From the NCBI GenBank assembly GCA_015698045.1, contig BLAL01000259.1, positions 744,001-808,000 on the forward strand: 64,000 bases of DNA, read 5' to 3'. This DNA comes from Rhizophagus clarus. Taxonomy: Eukaryota; Glomeromycota; Glomeromycetes; Glomerales; Glomeraceae. Each line of letters begins with the position of its first letter. Position 1 is the stretch's first letter. The notes under the pieces are model-generated. The model worked only from the letters and a program-made list of their open reading frames with translations, ran no database searches and was not told the DNA's origin. The position numbers and the translations under genes are program-made. Shown in pieces: positions 22,329-32,860 of this stretch.

Positions 22329-23857
22329 ATGAGTACTTTGACAAATATTCTGGTCAAAATGGTAAGTCTCTAAATATATTCAACTTGTATTTTTTTCTTT
22401 TAGCTTATTACTAACTAAATTTTGGTCTTTAGTTCTCATCTCTTAATAAAAAAACGAAGCAATCAATCATATTATGGGTTCTTGAACCTATATAGTAATA
22501 TTATTATTGCTTCATTAACTTCAGAACTCTGCTGGAATGATCTTGATAATGCTTGGACTGGTAAATATATAAGAGAAGCAGAGAAGATATTCAGAGATCA
22601 AGAATTCATTGAAACATTTAAAAAAAAAGGTGTGTATCTTTTTTTTTTGTTTTGTAAAGAAAGGGTAACTCTTAAGACGAGCTACATATCAAATATGTGC
22701 CTTGACTTCTGAGAATTACTGAGTTGAATCGCTTGGTAACCACTCCACAGCCCGTTATTCAGGCATCCTGGCTTTGTTGTTAGTGAAAGTCTGTTGATTG
22801 TGGAGGAGAAATTGACCATGTACCTTCTTTTACCACCAAATAAGAAAACATTTACACACTGCTAACAAACTTTTCCAAAAAAGGTAAATGAGGAACATTT
22901 AAAACATAAGAAAGATTTACAAACATATTGACAAGAAGTAATCAAAGAATTCAATGAAAAGTAAACTAAGTAGAATAAGAAATATTGATAATGATACAAA
23001 TGATTCATCAATTGGTAAGTTATTATATTAAATTACATTATTTTTATATTTATTTATTAACTGAACTTATTCAACTAACTACTTATTAGAACTTAGGAAA
23101 AAGAAACAAAAGCAAGGTGAAAGTAAGTTAGATTATTATATGCAAATAGCTGATGATGTTTTTCTTTCTGCAGTAGCATATGAAGATCTTATTAAAGGCA
23201 ATATCAGCAGTTTTATCAAACTTCTGGAAATAAGATTATCGACAAGGTCACAAAGGTCCTTATCTTCAGCAAATGAGCCTGTCCTTCAAGCTATTGTTGA
23301 ATTTCTTTTGCCATCAAAACATCATGTTCCAGAACTTTGTTTAATAATGAATAACACAAAGAAAAAAGGAAATGGTAATTTGGATTTCTTGATATTTTGT
23401 TTAGGAGAAGAAATTGAAAGTTATATTAATCTAGAATTAAAATATATTACACTTGTTGGGTTAGTAAGGAATAATAATGGAAAACAGTCAAAAGAACTTA
23501 ATTCAAATGAATTGAAAGAATTAGATGAAATACTTGAAAAAGAAATGAAGAGATTTTACTAAAAGACCATATGTGCATTACGCAAAAAAAGCTAATGAAT
23601 GGAAAAAAACAACTTTGGGTGAGATATTAAATAATGGAATAAAACAATTAGAAAGATATACAGATGTAATCGCAAAAGGACAAGTTACTTTTAAAAATTC
23701 TAAAGCAGGAGTATATGATGAACGAATTAAAATAATTAATTCAAGTAATTCTAGTAATAAGTTAATAGGATTTATTATTGTAGTAATTGAATTTCATCGT
23801 ATAATTATAAATATAGCAAAATTAGATAATAATCAACCAAGATATTTTAGTTTATAG
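22329..23857 (+). pseudogene. PD-(D/E)XK-like nuclease-domain gene, broken copy 1
   Basis: Exons inferred by alignment with the minus-strand copy at 28620-30744: 22329-22361, 22433-22629, 22884-23015 and 23090-23857, with GT-AG introns. Exon 2 encodes QSYYGFLNLYSNIIIASLTS and ELCWNDLDNAWTGKYI. Exon 3 is cut to 132 nt, has in-frame stops (a TGA after LQTY) and lacks the bromodomain. Exon 4 encodes a domain with the spacing expected of the PD-(D/E)XK superfamily: Glu in VLQAIVEFLLPSK, Asp in NLDFLIFC, the E-x-K motif in LELKYITL and Gln in GIKQLERY. A frameshift lies near 23540. Nuclease activity is not shown, and the Asp context is poorer than in copy 2. Probably dead. Confidence 0.7.
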
Positions 23858-24494
23858 AACAAATTCTTATAAATTTCGATTGCCATTTATTTTTTTTTAT
23901 TCTTCAAAAATTGTTATAAAAACTTGCTTTACACTTTAACATTATTATGCAAAATTTATATTAATAAATTTAATTTACACAACAAAAATAATATCACCAA
24001 CAATTCTTAGAAAATAAAGCCGAATAGTCTAAATTCATAATGCATCTATTTATATATATGTATATACAGTATATATACATATACATTTCTTTTTCATCCT
24101 GTCAAATTATATTTGATTTTGTACAAGTTAGCAAAAAAGTAATAGAACTCGCTAATTACAGCATCTGAATCAGTTGAGCAATTGCCTCAATGTTGAAGTA
24201 CAAAAAAAGCGTCGTTTATTTGAACTAGTATGAACTAGAATTAATTTTACAAGCATATTTCATTTCAAATGATTACAATACTAAATTTAGTTGGCTGAAT
24301 TCGTTATAAAGACGAACACTTGAGATTAACGCATGATGTGAAAAAGCGAGCTGCTTGTATAATAAAAAAAATTTGATATTTTTCATATTTTGCAATAAAA
24401 TTAGTTTGAATTTTTTTTTATTTTTATTTTTCAACTTAATGATATAATAGTTGTAAACATATAATCATATAAAATTTATCCTCGAAATTTGAAT
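23858..24494. other. AT-rich intergenic
   Basis: An AT-rich near-palindrome (TATATGTATATACAG and its complement) lies at 24045-24090. No gene seen. Confidence 0.45.
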
Positions 24495-25195
24495 TTATTG
24501 ATGAGGTTGGATTCAAAAGCAGCCAGGATAACGTAATGATACTACTGGATAAAGTTTTGATGGTAAATTATTCCACGCAGATACTTCAGGATATTTTTTA
24601 CCATTGACTGTAAAAGCACAAGTTCTTTTATTCATATCTAAATGAACAGTAATTCTTGCACCATCTCCAAATGAAGGACAATAATCTATTCCTTTAGAAG
24701 AGTTAGCACAACTACCATTAGAACCTAATACCCATCCAGTAGGTTGATCTCCTGCAAATATTTCATAATTAAAATTTTCTGTTGCACATATTCCAACCCA
24801 AGCATAAGTACAAGTTTTCTCAATAATAACATCCCACTCAAAAATATCTCTACCTTCTAATGCTATTTTAGCTCTAACATTTTGACGCCCAGAATCATTT
24901 GGTACTTGTACGATTTTTCCGTTGTTTTCAATAATAAGTTTTGATCTACGTGCCGTCCCATCTTATTATTCTAATACAATTCTCATTTCAGCGAAATTGA
25001 TCTTTGGAAAAGATATTGAATTACACAAATTCCTTCATTTCATTATGAAGTAATTTATATCAAATAATTTGGATCTCGTTGCTAAAATTACCCAAAGGCA
25101 TGTAATATCTTTACTATACTTTGGACCATTTATTAATCATTTTTGAAATTAATGACCATCTTGAAATCTTGTATTAGTGAATATCCTCTTGTCAT
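24495..25195 (-). pseudogene. BTB-BACK-SPRY relic lacking the middle (copy H)
   Basis: A nearly complete SPRY domain is readable at about 24495-24965 (WVGICATEN, GWVLGSNGSCANSSKGIDYC, VHLDMNKRTCAF, NGKKYPEVS), with an in-frame stop near its end in place of the Arg of FRIQP. It is joined near 24968 to a decayed BTB N-terminus (MTRGYSL at 25195), so the rest of BTB and the whole BACK region are deleted. The SPRY loop matches that of copy J, its closest relative in the window. Confidence 0.85.
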
Positions 25196-25505
25196 TATTT
25201 AAGACTATGGTTTCTAAAGAAAAAAATTTTAGATCCCGGTAATTACATAATACATTCAATTTCGTATCATGTCGTAGTTGTCATAATTATGTATCAATTC
25301 GGATATAATTCATCCATATCATTTAAATAAAATTATAATTAATGTCTTGACTATTCTCATTTTGACATTGATTTTTTTTTAACAAGTGACAATGTGACGA
25401 AAGTATTTTTCAAACTATAGAATGATGGATATATATTTTTTTTATTTAATATTTTTTCTTTGTAACAAAATGGCATGTAATAATTTTATTCAATAGTAAA
25501 TTTTA

Positions 25506-26457
25506 TCCCTTAAACCGTATTGCGGGCAAATTTGCCCGCAATTTGTAAATTAGGATGTTCAACGCTATATAAATTCTTTAATTTTGGCCAGATCGTCATA
25601 TAATTTTGCAGATGAATTGATCAACATTCTGGCCATAAAATTATAGTTAATTTAATTCGCTGATCATTAAAATTAAGCCACAAATAAGTCCGCAAATCGG
25701 GATTCTAGAGTTTGAAATTTGAATTTTTTTTTTAATTCTCTGGTTTTTTTCTATAATAACTGTTTTTTATACCATTATTTTATTATTTTTAAACGCTTTT
25801 CTTTTTATTTTTATCAAAAAGGATTTATAAAAATGTATAATATAATTTGTATGTTACTAGATTTTTCATTACTAGACGTGCAATATAACTTTATATTGTA
25901 ATAAGAATACAAGTATAAAAGTAATTTTTTTTAAAAAGATTATCACATTAAAATTGTTAATGATTAATAATAAAAATAAAATCCTATGATTTCAAGATAG
26001 GTTTATTTACAAAATATTTATATAAAATTTACTTTGCATCTTTATAATGAATTTTATAAAAATTATTCTTTTTTTTAAGCACTATATAAAGTCAAAATCC
26101 TATGTCTAAAATTAAAAAACTTGATTAATAAAAGTTGTTCTTCATAATAAATTCGAAATATTATACTAAGGTTTTGAATAACTACAGTTAAATCATAATG
26201 AGATCGCCAAATTTAAAAGCAATTTTTTTTAATATCGCGATCATTTTTCAAAAGTGCAATCATTTAATCAATAGGTAATTTTTTGATTTTTAATATGCGG
26301 TTGGTAAATTTAGATTATTATCACGTGATCTATACGTTGAACTGATCAGGAAAAAAATTTTTACCAAAATAGCTTAAGTATTTCTAAAAATAGATGAGAG
26401 CCGAATTTGTGGCAAAATTGCGGGCAAATTTGCTGCAATTGCCTACGGTTTAAGGGA
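25506..26457. mobile_element. 952-bp terminal-inverted-repeat element, TA-flanked
   Basis: Both ends read TCCCTTAAACCGTA inward and both are bounded by TA, consistent with a Tc1/mariner-type target. Just inside each end lie GC-rich words TTGCGGGCAAATTT; at the left end they form a perfect 24-bp palindrome at 25519-25542, while at the right end the second half has decayed. The interior is AT-rich and encodes no transposase, so it would be non-autonomous. Superfamily assignment is inference. Confidence 0.75.
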
Positions 26458-26669
26458 TACTTTTAATATGTTTAGTGAATATTCTTTTTTTTACGAACCG
26501 GGATTACTCAACAATAATAATTATAGAATGAAGTATGTCAATACATATTGTACGAAAATTTAAAAACTTTATTTTGTGCCTCAATAACGTAAATTAATAA
26601 ATAAATAAATAATAAACATACGATTAGAAAATATAATCGCATATCTATTTTGCAATTTTTCGTTGTACA

Positions 26670-27395
26670 GAATTTGATTCACATGTCGGTTCATCCCAAA
26701 CATAATTACATTCATAAATTGATTTACCTCAAACCTGAATTATCTGATAATGTTTTAATCGATAAACAAAATTATTTCAGCTGGAATAATTTAAACGGTT
26801 CAATAAAATTAACTAATATTTGACCTTCGGCCCTCTTAAAATCGATAAATTTAATTTAATCAATCAAGGCTTCAATTCCTCAGCAATCTTTGATAACTAG
26901 CAATTAATTTACCTTCTACTTGCAATGAATTTTTTATCTGTTCTAAAGTTGGTAATTGTTCCATAATAGATTTATGTGCATCATCAGAAACTTGTTTTGT
27001 CACAAGAATAGGACTATAACGAAAAACTTCATATACAATTGCAACAATTTCAATCAATAAATTAAGAAGGTGTCATCTTCTGATAGTAGTATAATTTCTA
27101 CAATTTCGACAATAATTCTGGTGGATAATTTCCTAATTGATTCTTTTTTTTAAAACATCTTTAACAGTTTTCGTTATAAGAAATTTCCACTACAGTATAA
27201 TTAATATTTGAAAAGAATATTTGATTTTCATATCCCATTATAAAATAAACTATTAAATATTTCAGACTTTATTGCTAAAATTGCGCTACAACTCCGTAAT
27301 GTCTTATCACCTTTACATAAAATTTCTAAATCGCTATATATTGGATTATTTAACAATAATCTTAAATCTTGTTCTAATAAATACCCTCTCGTCAT
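26670..27395 (-). pseudogene. BTB-BACK-SPRY relic without SPRY domain (copy I)
   Basis: From MTRGYLLEQDLRLLLNNPIY (ATG at 27395) into decayed BTB, then BACK-like fragments (open piece 26872-27057: YEVFRYSPILVTKQVSDDA, MEQLPTLEQIKNS) and the DYVWDE..C..S motif that normally opens the SPRY domain. SPRY is absent, as in copy F. Much of the second half of BTB is deleted. Confidence 0.85.
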
Positions 27396-28619
27396 TTTTT
27401 AAAAAAAATTTTTTTAGATAGAAATATTTTTTTCATTTTCGGATGAAATACTCTTCTGTACTATGAAATATCGATGCACGTCTTTTATGAGACTAAAATT
27501 TCAAAATTACGATTTCCAATAATTTCATCACAACAGTATAAGTACCATAACATTTGAATTTACTGTACTGTCTGCACATTTCAATTGTCAAAATACGGTG
27601 TGGGTTATATTAAAAAAAAAATTTTTTACTCCTCATTATTTATATGTGGAACTGGGTAAAGTAATAACGAGATAGAATTAAATCTCATGAAGGTAAACTC
27701 GCAATGGATAACATTAAATTTAGAGTATGAGACCAGTAATGCTCAACTGAAATAAAGACCTTACAAAACATAATAATAAATAAGGAAATATACTGTAAAT
27801 TGGAATAATTCTTACATGTAATTATTTATTTTGGCGAGCAGGATCCAATATAAAAAAGAATAAATAGAATTTATGAGTTTACAACCATGACGGAATCATT
27901 TCTCAAGAACATAAAATAGATTTATAAAATTATCTATTCTTTTATTATTAATTCTAGTTCCACTAGATCAAAAAAAAAAAAAAAAAAAAAAAATAAAAAT
28001 AATTGTAAATGACATTCCATTTACCAGAAAGTTACTTAATAATATATGGTCAACTAGGGTGTCATTGTCGTGATGTTGGCTGAAATTAACGTAATTTCGG
28101 CCGGCAAAAATTGTCTATAGTTTCAAAGCGGAATTATCTGGCCGGAATTTTAGCAAAATCGTGATCACATGGTTATCAATAAAATCGCAAAAAATTTGAT
28201 AAAATCAGGATCAACCCATCTTGGACACCAACGGTCAATCGTACAGCCGAAAGATTACGTAGAAATAAAAAATTTAATGGAAATTTCCGCATTTCTACCT
28301 TCATAATAATTTTTGGAAGCATGCTTCACGATTTACGTTTGCTGTTGTCTCATTTCGCGACTAAGTAATATAAGACTACTAATTTTTATGTAACAAAAAT
28401 CAAAGAAAACTAAGGTAATTACACCTCTACAAAAAAAATAAGGATTAGCAACAATTTAGTCTAGAATCTAGATGATCACAGTCTAGAATCTAGATGATCA
28501 CGGCGGAATATTTTTTGTTTAATTATATTTATTCTAATAAGATAATCTTTTAATATAAAGATTGTTATTTAAATGTTGAACAAATTAATCTTTTTTAAAT
28601 TACTAAAATAAAAATTATC
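27396..28619. other. Intergenic with poly-A and small duplications
   Basis: A poly-A tract lies at 27970-27992. A 22-nt unit containing AGTCTAGAATCTAGATGATC is directly duplicated at about 28459-28502. The stretch 28060-28220 has GGCCGGAATTT/AATTTCGGCCGG inverted words and may be a decayed repeat. No gene recognised. Confidence 0.45.
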
Positions 28620-30744
28620 TTAAATCTTGTTATATGAATAATTAGATATCACTTCTTCAACAGACCTCCATAATATACGGCGAAATCCAATCACCAAAAT
28701 AACAAATCCTTTTAATTTATTAGGATTTGATTTTGTTACTTTAACTCTCTTATCAAATATTAATAATCTGAGGGTTTTCCTTTTGCGATTATATTCATGT
28801 ATGATCTTAATTGATTAATACCGTTTTCTAGCATCTCGCCTATAGTTATCTGTTTTGTTATGTTTTGTTCTTTGGACCAATACGAATATAATCTTTTTAA
28901 TAAAAGTTTTTCATCTTCCTTTTCCAAAAACTTATCCAAATTTTCCAAATCGTTTGCACCATAATTATCTTTTGTACTCTTTATTAAATTAACTAATGAA
29001 ACATATTTTAGTTCCAAGCTAATATTGTTATCATCACCTATGTCTTTTACCACAAAAATATCTGAGTATCCAAATCGACAAGATCCTTTTTGTTTCTTAC
29101 CATCCATTACTAAAGAAAGTTCTGGTATACGATATTTTCGTGGTAAAAGACTTTCAACAATTGCCTGAAGAACAGACTCATCTGCAGAATATAGAGACAT
29201 TTATGATCTTGATAGTAAAAATATCTTTAAAGTTTTTATAAAAGGTATTATATTATCTGTAACAAGGTTTTTATATGATGAAGCGATAAGTAGAGCATCA
29301 TTAACAACATCTATATATACTAAATCATCTTTATTTTGTTCTAATATTCGGATTTGTTTTGCCATTTGATCTAATAAAAATAATTATTAAATGCATTAAA
29401 TTAATATATAAATTTGAATAAAAACTTGTTAATCAAATCTGTGATATAAAATAAATACAAAAAGTGATAATTAAAATATTATAACTTACTGATAGATAAA
29501 TCAATATCATCATCTCGTACTCTTTTCAATTCTAGTTTTTGTTCAGCTTGAGTTATATTTTTTTCAGTCAATATTTCAGTTTTACTAGTAAATGAATTAA
29601 TAATATCATTATCTTGTATTCTTCTTAATTCTTCTCCTTGATTTATAATTTTTTCAATCCATATTTCATTAAAAATTAATTCTAATTCTTTTCCTAAGCA
29701 ATGTATCTTGCTTCCTCTATTATTATATATATAACAATTGCGAAACATAAGACGAATGTCTCTTTCAAATTCTTTTATATTTGTATATTGATTATTATCT
29801 AGTTTTGAATTGATAGTAAATAAATCCATTGAGCTTTCTATAATCTTATTGGTAAGTTTATAAAATGAATTAACATTGAATTTATTTTCAAGTTCATGAA
29901 GAACATCATAACAAAAGTCAATAGTATTAATGTTTTTCTTAGTTTTCTTCTAAAAATATGATTGAGAAGTATTGGAAGAATGAGAAGTATTTGAAAATTT
30001 TTCAGCAGGTTTTTTGACTATTGTTTTTGAATTTGCTGCAGGAATTTTATTTTCTTTATATTCATTGATAAGTTCTTGCCAGAATATTTCTAATGTTTTT
30101 GCATAACGTGAATGTTCTGTAGTTATCTGTTATTAAGAAGTTTATTAGTAGTGCATTAATATTTTTTATCTAGTGATTAAAGAAGGTACATAGCCGATTC
30201 CTCCTCCAGAATTGGCAGACTTTATCAGCAACAAAGTGAAGACACCTGAACCGAGAGTCTGTTGGTGGATACCAGGTCAAATCCAGGAATCCCCCTAAGC
30301 CAAGACTTAGGGGTTATCCTCCTTTGCAAATAACAAAATGAGAATACCCAGACCGATGGTCTGGAGTGCCACCGCCAGGTTTGTCGAATTCAGTAATTCC
30401 CCTGAGTGGTCAGTTCAGGGGTTGACCTCCTTTGCAAAATAAAAAAAAACGCACCTTGTCATTTAAACCAGGAAAATCTTTTACTTCACACAAAAAATGG
30501 TCAATCCAAAGATTATCAAGATCTTCCCAACCTAAGAAACTTAAACTAGCAATTGAAGTAATAATAATATCCCGGTGACTGTTCAAGAAACCACAATAAG
30601 ATGCTTTATTCTGTCTTTTTGTAATATAAGAAATAAGGGCTAAGTTAAAAGTTAGTTAGTTGTTAATAATATATCAGATGTTACAAATTAAGATAGATTA
30701 CAAGACTTACCATTTTGTCCAGAGTAGCTCTCAGGTGTGTTCAT
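28620..30744 (-). pseudogene. Bromodomain + PD-(D/E)XK-like domain gene, broken copy 2
   Basis: Four exons can be read in one continuous frame: 30744-30711, 30639-30455, 30126-29490 and 29370-28620, with GT-AG introns whose phases agree. Exon 2 encodes the conserved YCGFLNSHRDIIITSIASLS. Exon 3 contains a bromodomain: SSMDLFTINSKLDNNQY, then EFERDIRLMFRNCYIYNNRG with the acetyl-lysine-contacting Asn, then LGKELELIFNEIW. Exon 4 carries a PD-(D/E)XK-like domain: Glu in VLQAIVESLLP, Asp in FGYSDIFVV, ELK in SLELKYVSL and Gln in GINQLRSYM. Breaks: TAG near 29950 (after SQSYF), TAA near 29203 and a frameshift near 28765. The fusion suggests a chromatin-reading nuclease-like protein; this is inference from domains only. 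It looks recently inactivated, as most of the frame is preserved. Confidence 0.75.
30190..30450 (-). repeat. Structured repeat dimer inside intron 2 of the bromodomain gene
   Basis: Two degenerate units of about 106 nt, each beginning (sense) TTTGCAAAGGAGG, lie in the intron. Each has a stem: CCCCTGA/TCAGGGG at 30399-30421 and CCCCTAAG/CTTAGGGG at 30292-30313. A third stem, CCAGACC/GGTCTGG, is at 30348-30364. The intron of copy 1 (22630-22883) holds a diverged relative. Confidence 0.7.
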
Positions 30745-32860
30745 TTTCTTGAATTATATATGTAAATAGTAAAATAATATTATATATGTAAATAGTAAAA
30801 TAATCTTAGTAAGATGAGCTTGTTTTGTAAATTGGAGATTGGTTAATAAATTGGTTGAAAACCGGAAGAGTTGATAAATTGGATAAATTACTATCAATGA
30901 AGAAAGGAGGGTCTTTAAATAAAAAAAATCTCTTATAGACAGTATGATTTAGACTGTTATCAAAATGAATAAATTTGATGCATTATGTTTTATATAATGT
31001 GGAACTATTCTTTGTCATATTGACAAGACTGCTAAATTGATAAAAACTGAATCATATCAATATGATAAACATAGGAGATATATCAAAGTGAATAAAATTT
31101 AACACGTAAAATATTTATAACGTGAATCTATTTTTTGTCACATTGACAAGACTAACAGGTTGATAAAACTGAATCATTTTGTGCAACAGCTTAATTTTTC
31201 GCATAATATTATTTTTGATTAAAATTATATCAGTATGATGAAATTAATTTTAATTATGTACGACTTGGGTTTGTTAATATGACCCATTTGATGCGATTAC
31301 GATTAGTAACTAGATACTAGATTATCGAAGACTAATAATTGCTGCGGAACATTTGTCAAAGATTAATCATACAGTTATTGTTAAAGAACGAAGGGAGTTT
31401 TTTTTATTTATCAGTTTCAAAAAAATAGTTGACTAAAGGTATCACACAACGAGAAGTTCACCGTTATTTTTTACAAAATGTAAACTTGCTTTTAGTAAAA
31501 TAGAACTTGAGATTATTGTTTGGGCAGTTTAAACTAAATTGGAACATCCTTATTTAGTATCTATTGGGTTATTCTAATTTTTTTAGGTCCTAATCCGAGT
31601 GTATTAAGCGAAACCAATTGTAAATATTAATTTTAAAAAATGTGAAAAGGAATTTTCCTAAAAATTCATTTTTTGTAAAAATAAACAAAAATAGTACCTC
31701 ATAAAAATCACAAAAATCGTTTTTTTTATTTATTATAAAAAAACAAAAAGGAACATATTTAATGAAAAGTTCTGAAATTCATTTTTTTTTTAATAAAACA
31801 AAAAAAACTTTTTTTATCAATACGAATGTGTCACCTGGTATCAATTATAAATAAACGACTCATACCAATAAACTTTAAGATTCAGTTATAATAATATAAT
31901 TATAAATAAATTTTATATTTTTTGCCAGATAGTTGCGAAAACCATACCGGTGAAGTTTAAGGTTTAAATCCCAGACTTTGACCAGAACGGCGGATCATAA
32001 TCACATAATAAAAATTTCGATATCGAGCCTGTATATAAATAATTTTTTGTGAAAAGTAAAGATTATAATTCATTTTCTATTGTCGTCAAAACAATATGAA
32101 CTTTCAATTCACTATAATGAACCTTATTTTTATAAGTAAAATAAATAATTTTAATATTTCTGATTTAAATTCGTAACGAATAAAATTAGCTTCAGTATAA
32201 ATTCTATAAATTAAATAATTGAAATTTAAAAGTTTTAATAATAAAGTTACTTTGCAATGGTATATAAAAATTGATATCGAAATAAATTGAATTGTGATCG
32301 AAACCATAAGATGTCCGTTTAACAACAGTTTTATCGACTTACTAAATATTATTAACTGTTAAGTTGATTGTTGACCGGGTGCAATCCATGTAAGCCATGA
32401 ATGTTCAAATAAGGAGACAACCATAACAGCTGCTGATGGAAAAGAAATTTAGTTTTCTCCATTATTCAACCAAACCGTTACGATATATATGCTTACTATT
32501 AGTAATCTAACCCTTGTTCTAATAAATATTTTTTATTTAAGTTTTTTTTTTTAGAAGAATAGAAATACTTTTCGAGGCCAAGTTATTGTTACAAAAACGA
32601 TTTATTTATTTATTAAATATTCTGAATATCCAATCTTTTTTTACCAACTAATGAAATCAATCAATAGAAAATGGATTTCAAATTCTTTCCTATCAAGTGA
32701 TAACTCAATAATAGATTAATAGATTAAATAAATTTAATTTAAATTAAAACTTTTATTTTCTTAATAATTAATTACCACACATCTTGTAATTTCATCAAAT
32801 ATTTATTTTACATATAATAAAAAAACCAAAGTCATAAATTTGTACTGACATTATAATTTT
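30745..32860. other. AT-rich intergenic with tandem duplications
   Basis: About 30945-31065 and 31066-31185 are two diverged copies of a 122-bp unit (TTGTCATATTGACAAGACT versus TTGTCACATTGACAAGACT). A shorter duplication (ATATATGTAAATAGTAAAAT) is at 30755-30805. A GGTTTAAATCCC motif at 31961 resembles a tRNA B box but no tRNA fold was found. No intact gene. Confidence 0.45.

Noticed and set aside
31420..31600. Possible transposase fragment (ITQREVHRYF followed by broken frame)
   Set aside because: Too short and interrupted by stops and no catalytic motif; I cannot name a family.
31926..31990. Possible tRNA or SINE head with GGTTTAAATCCC as B box
   Set aside because: The A box is poor and no cloverleaf with acceptor stem can be drawn, so the match may be chance.
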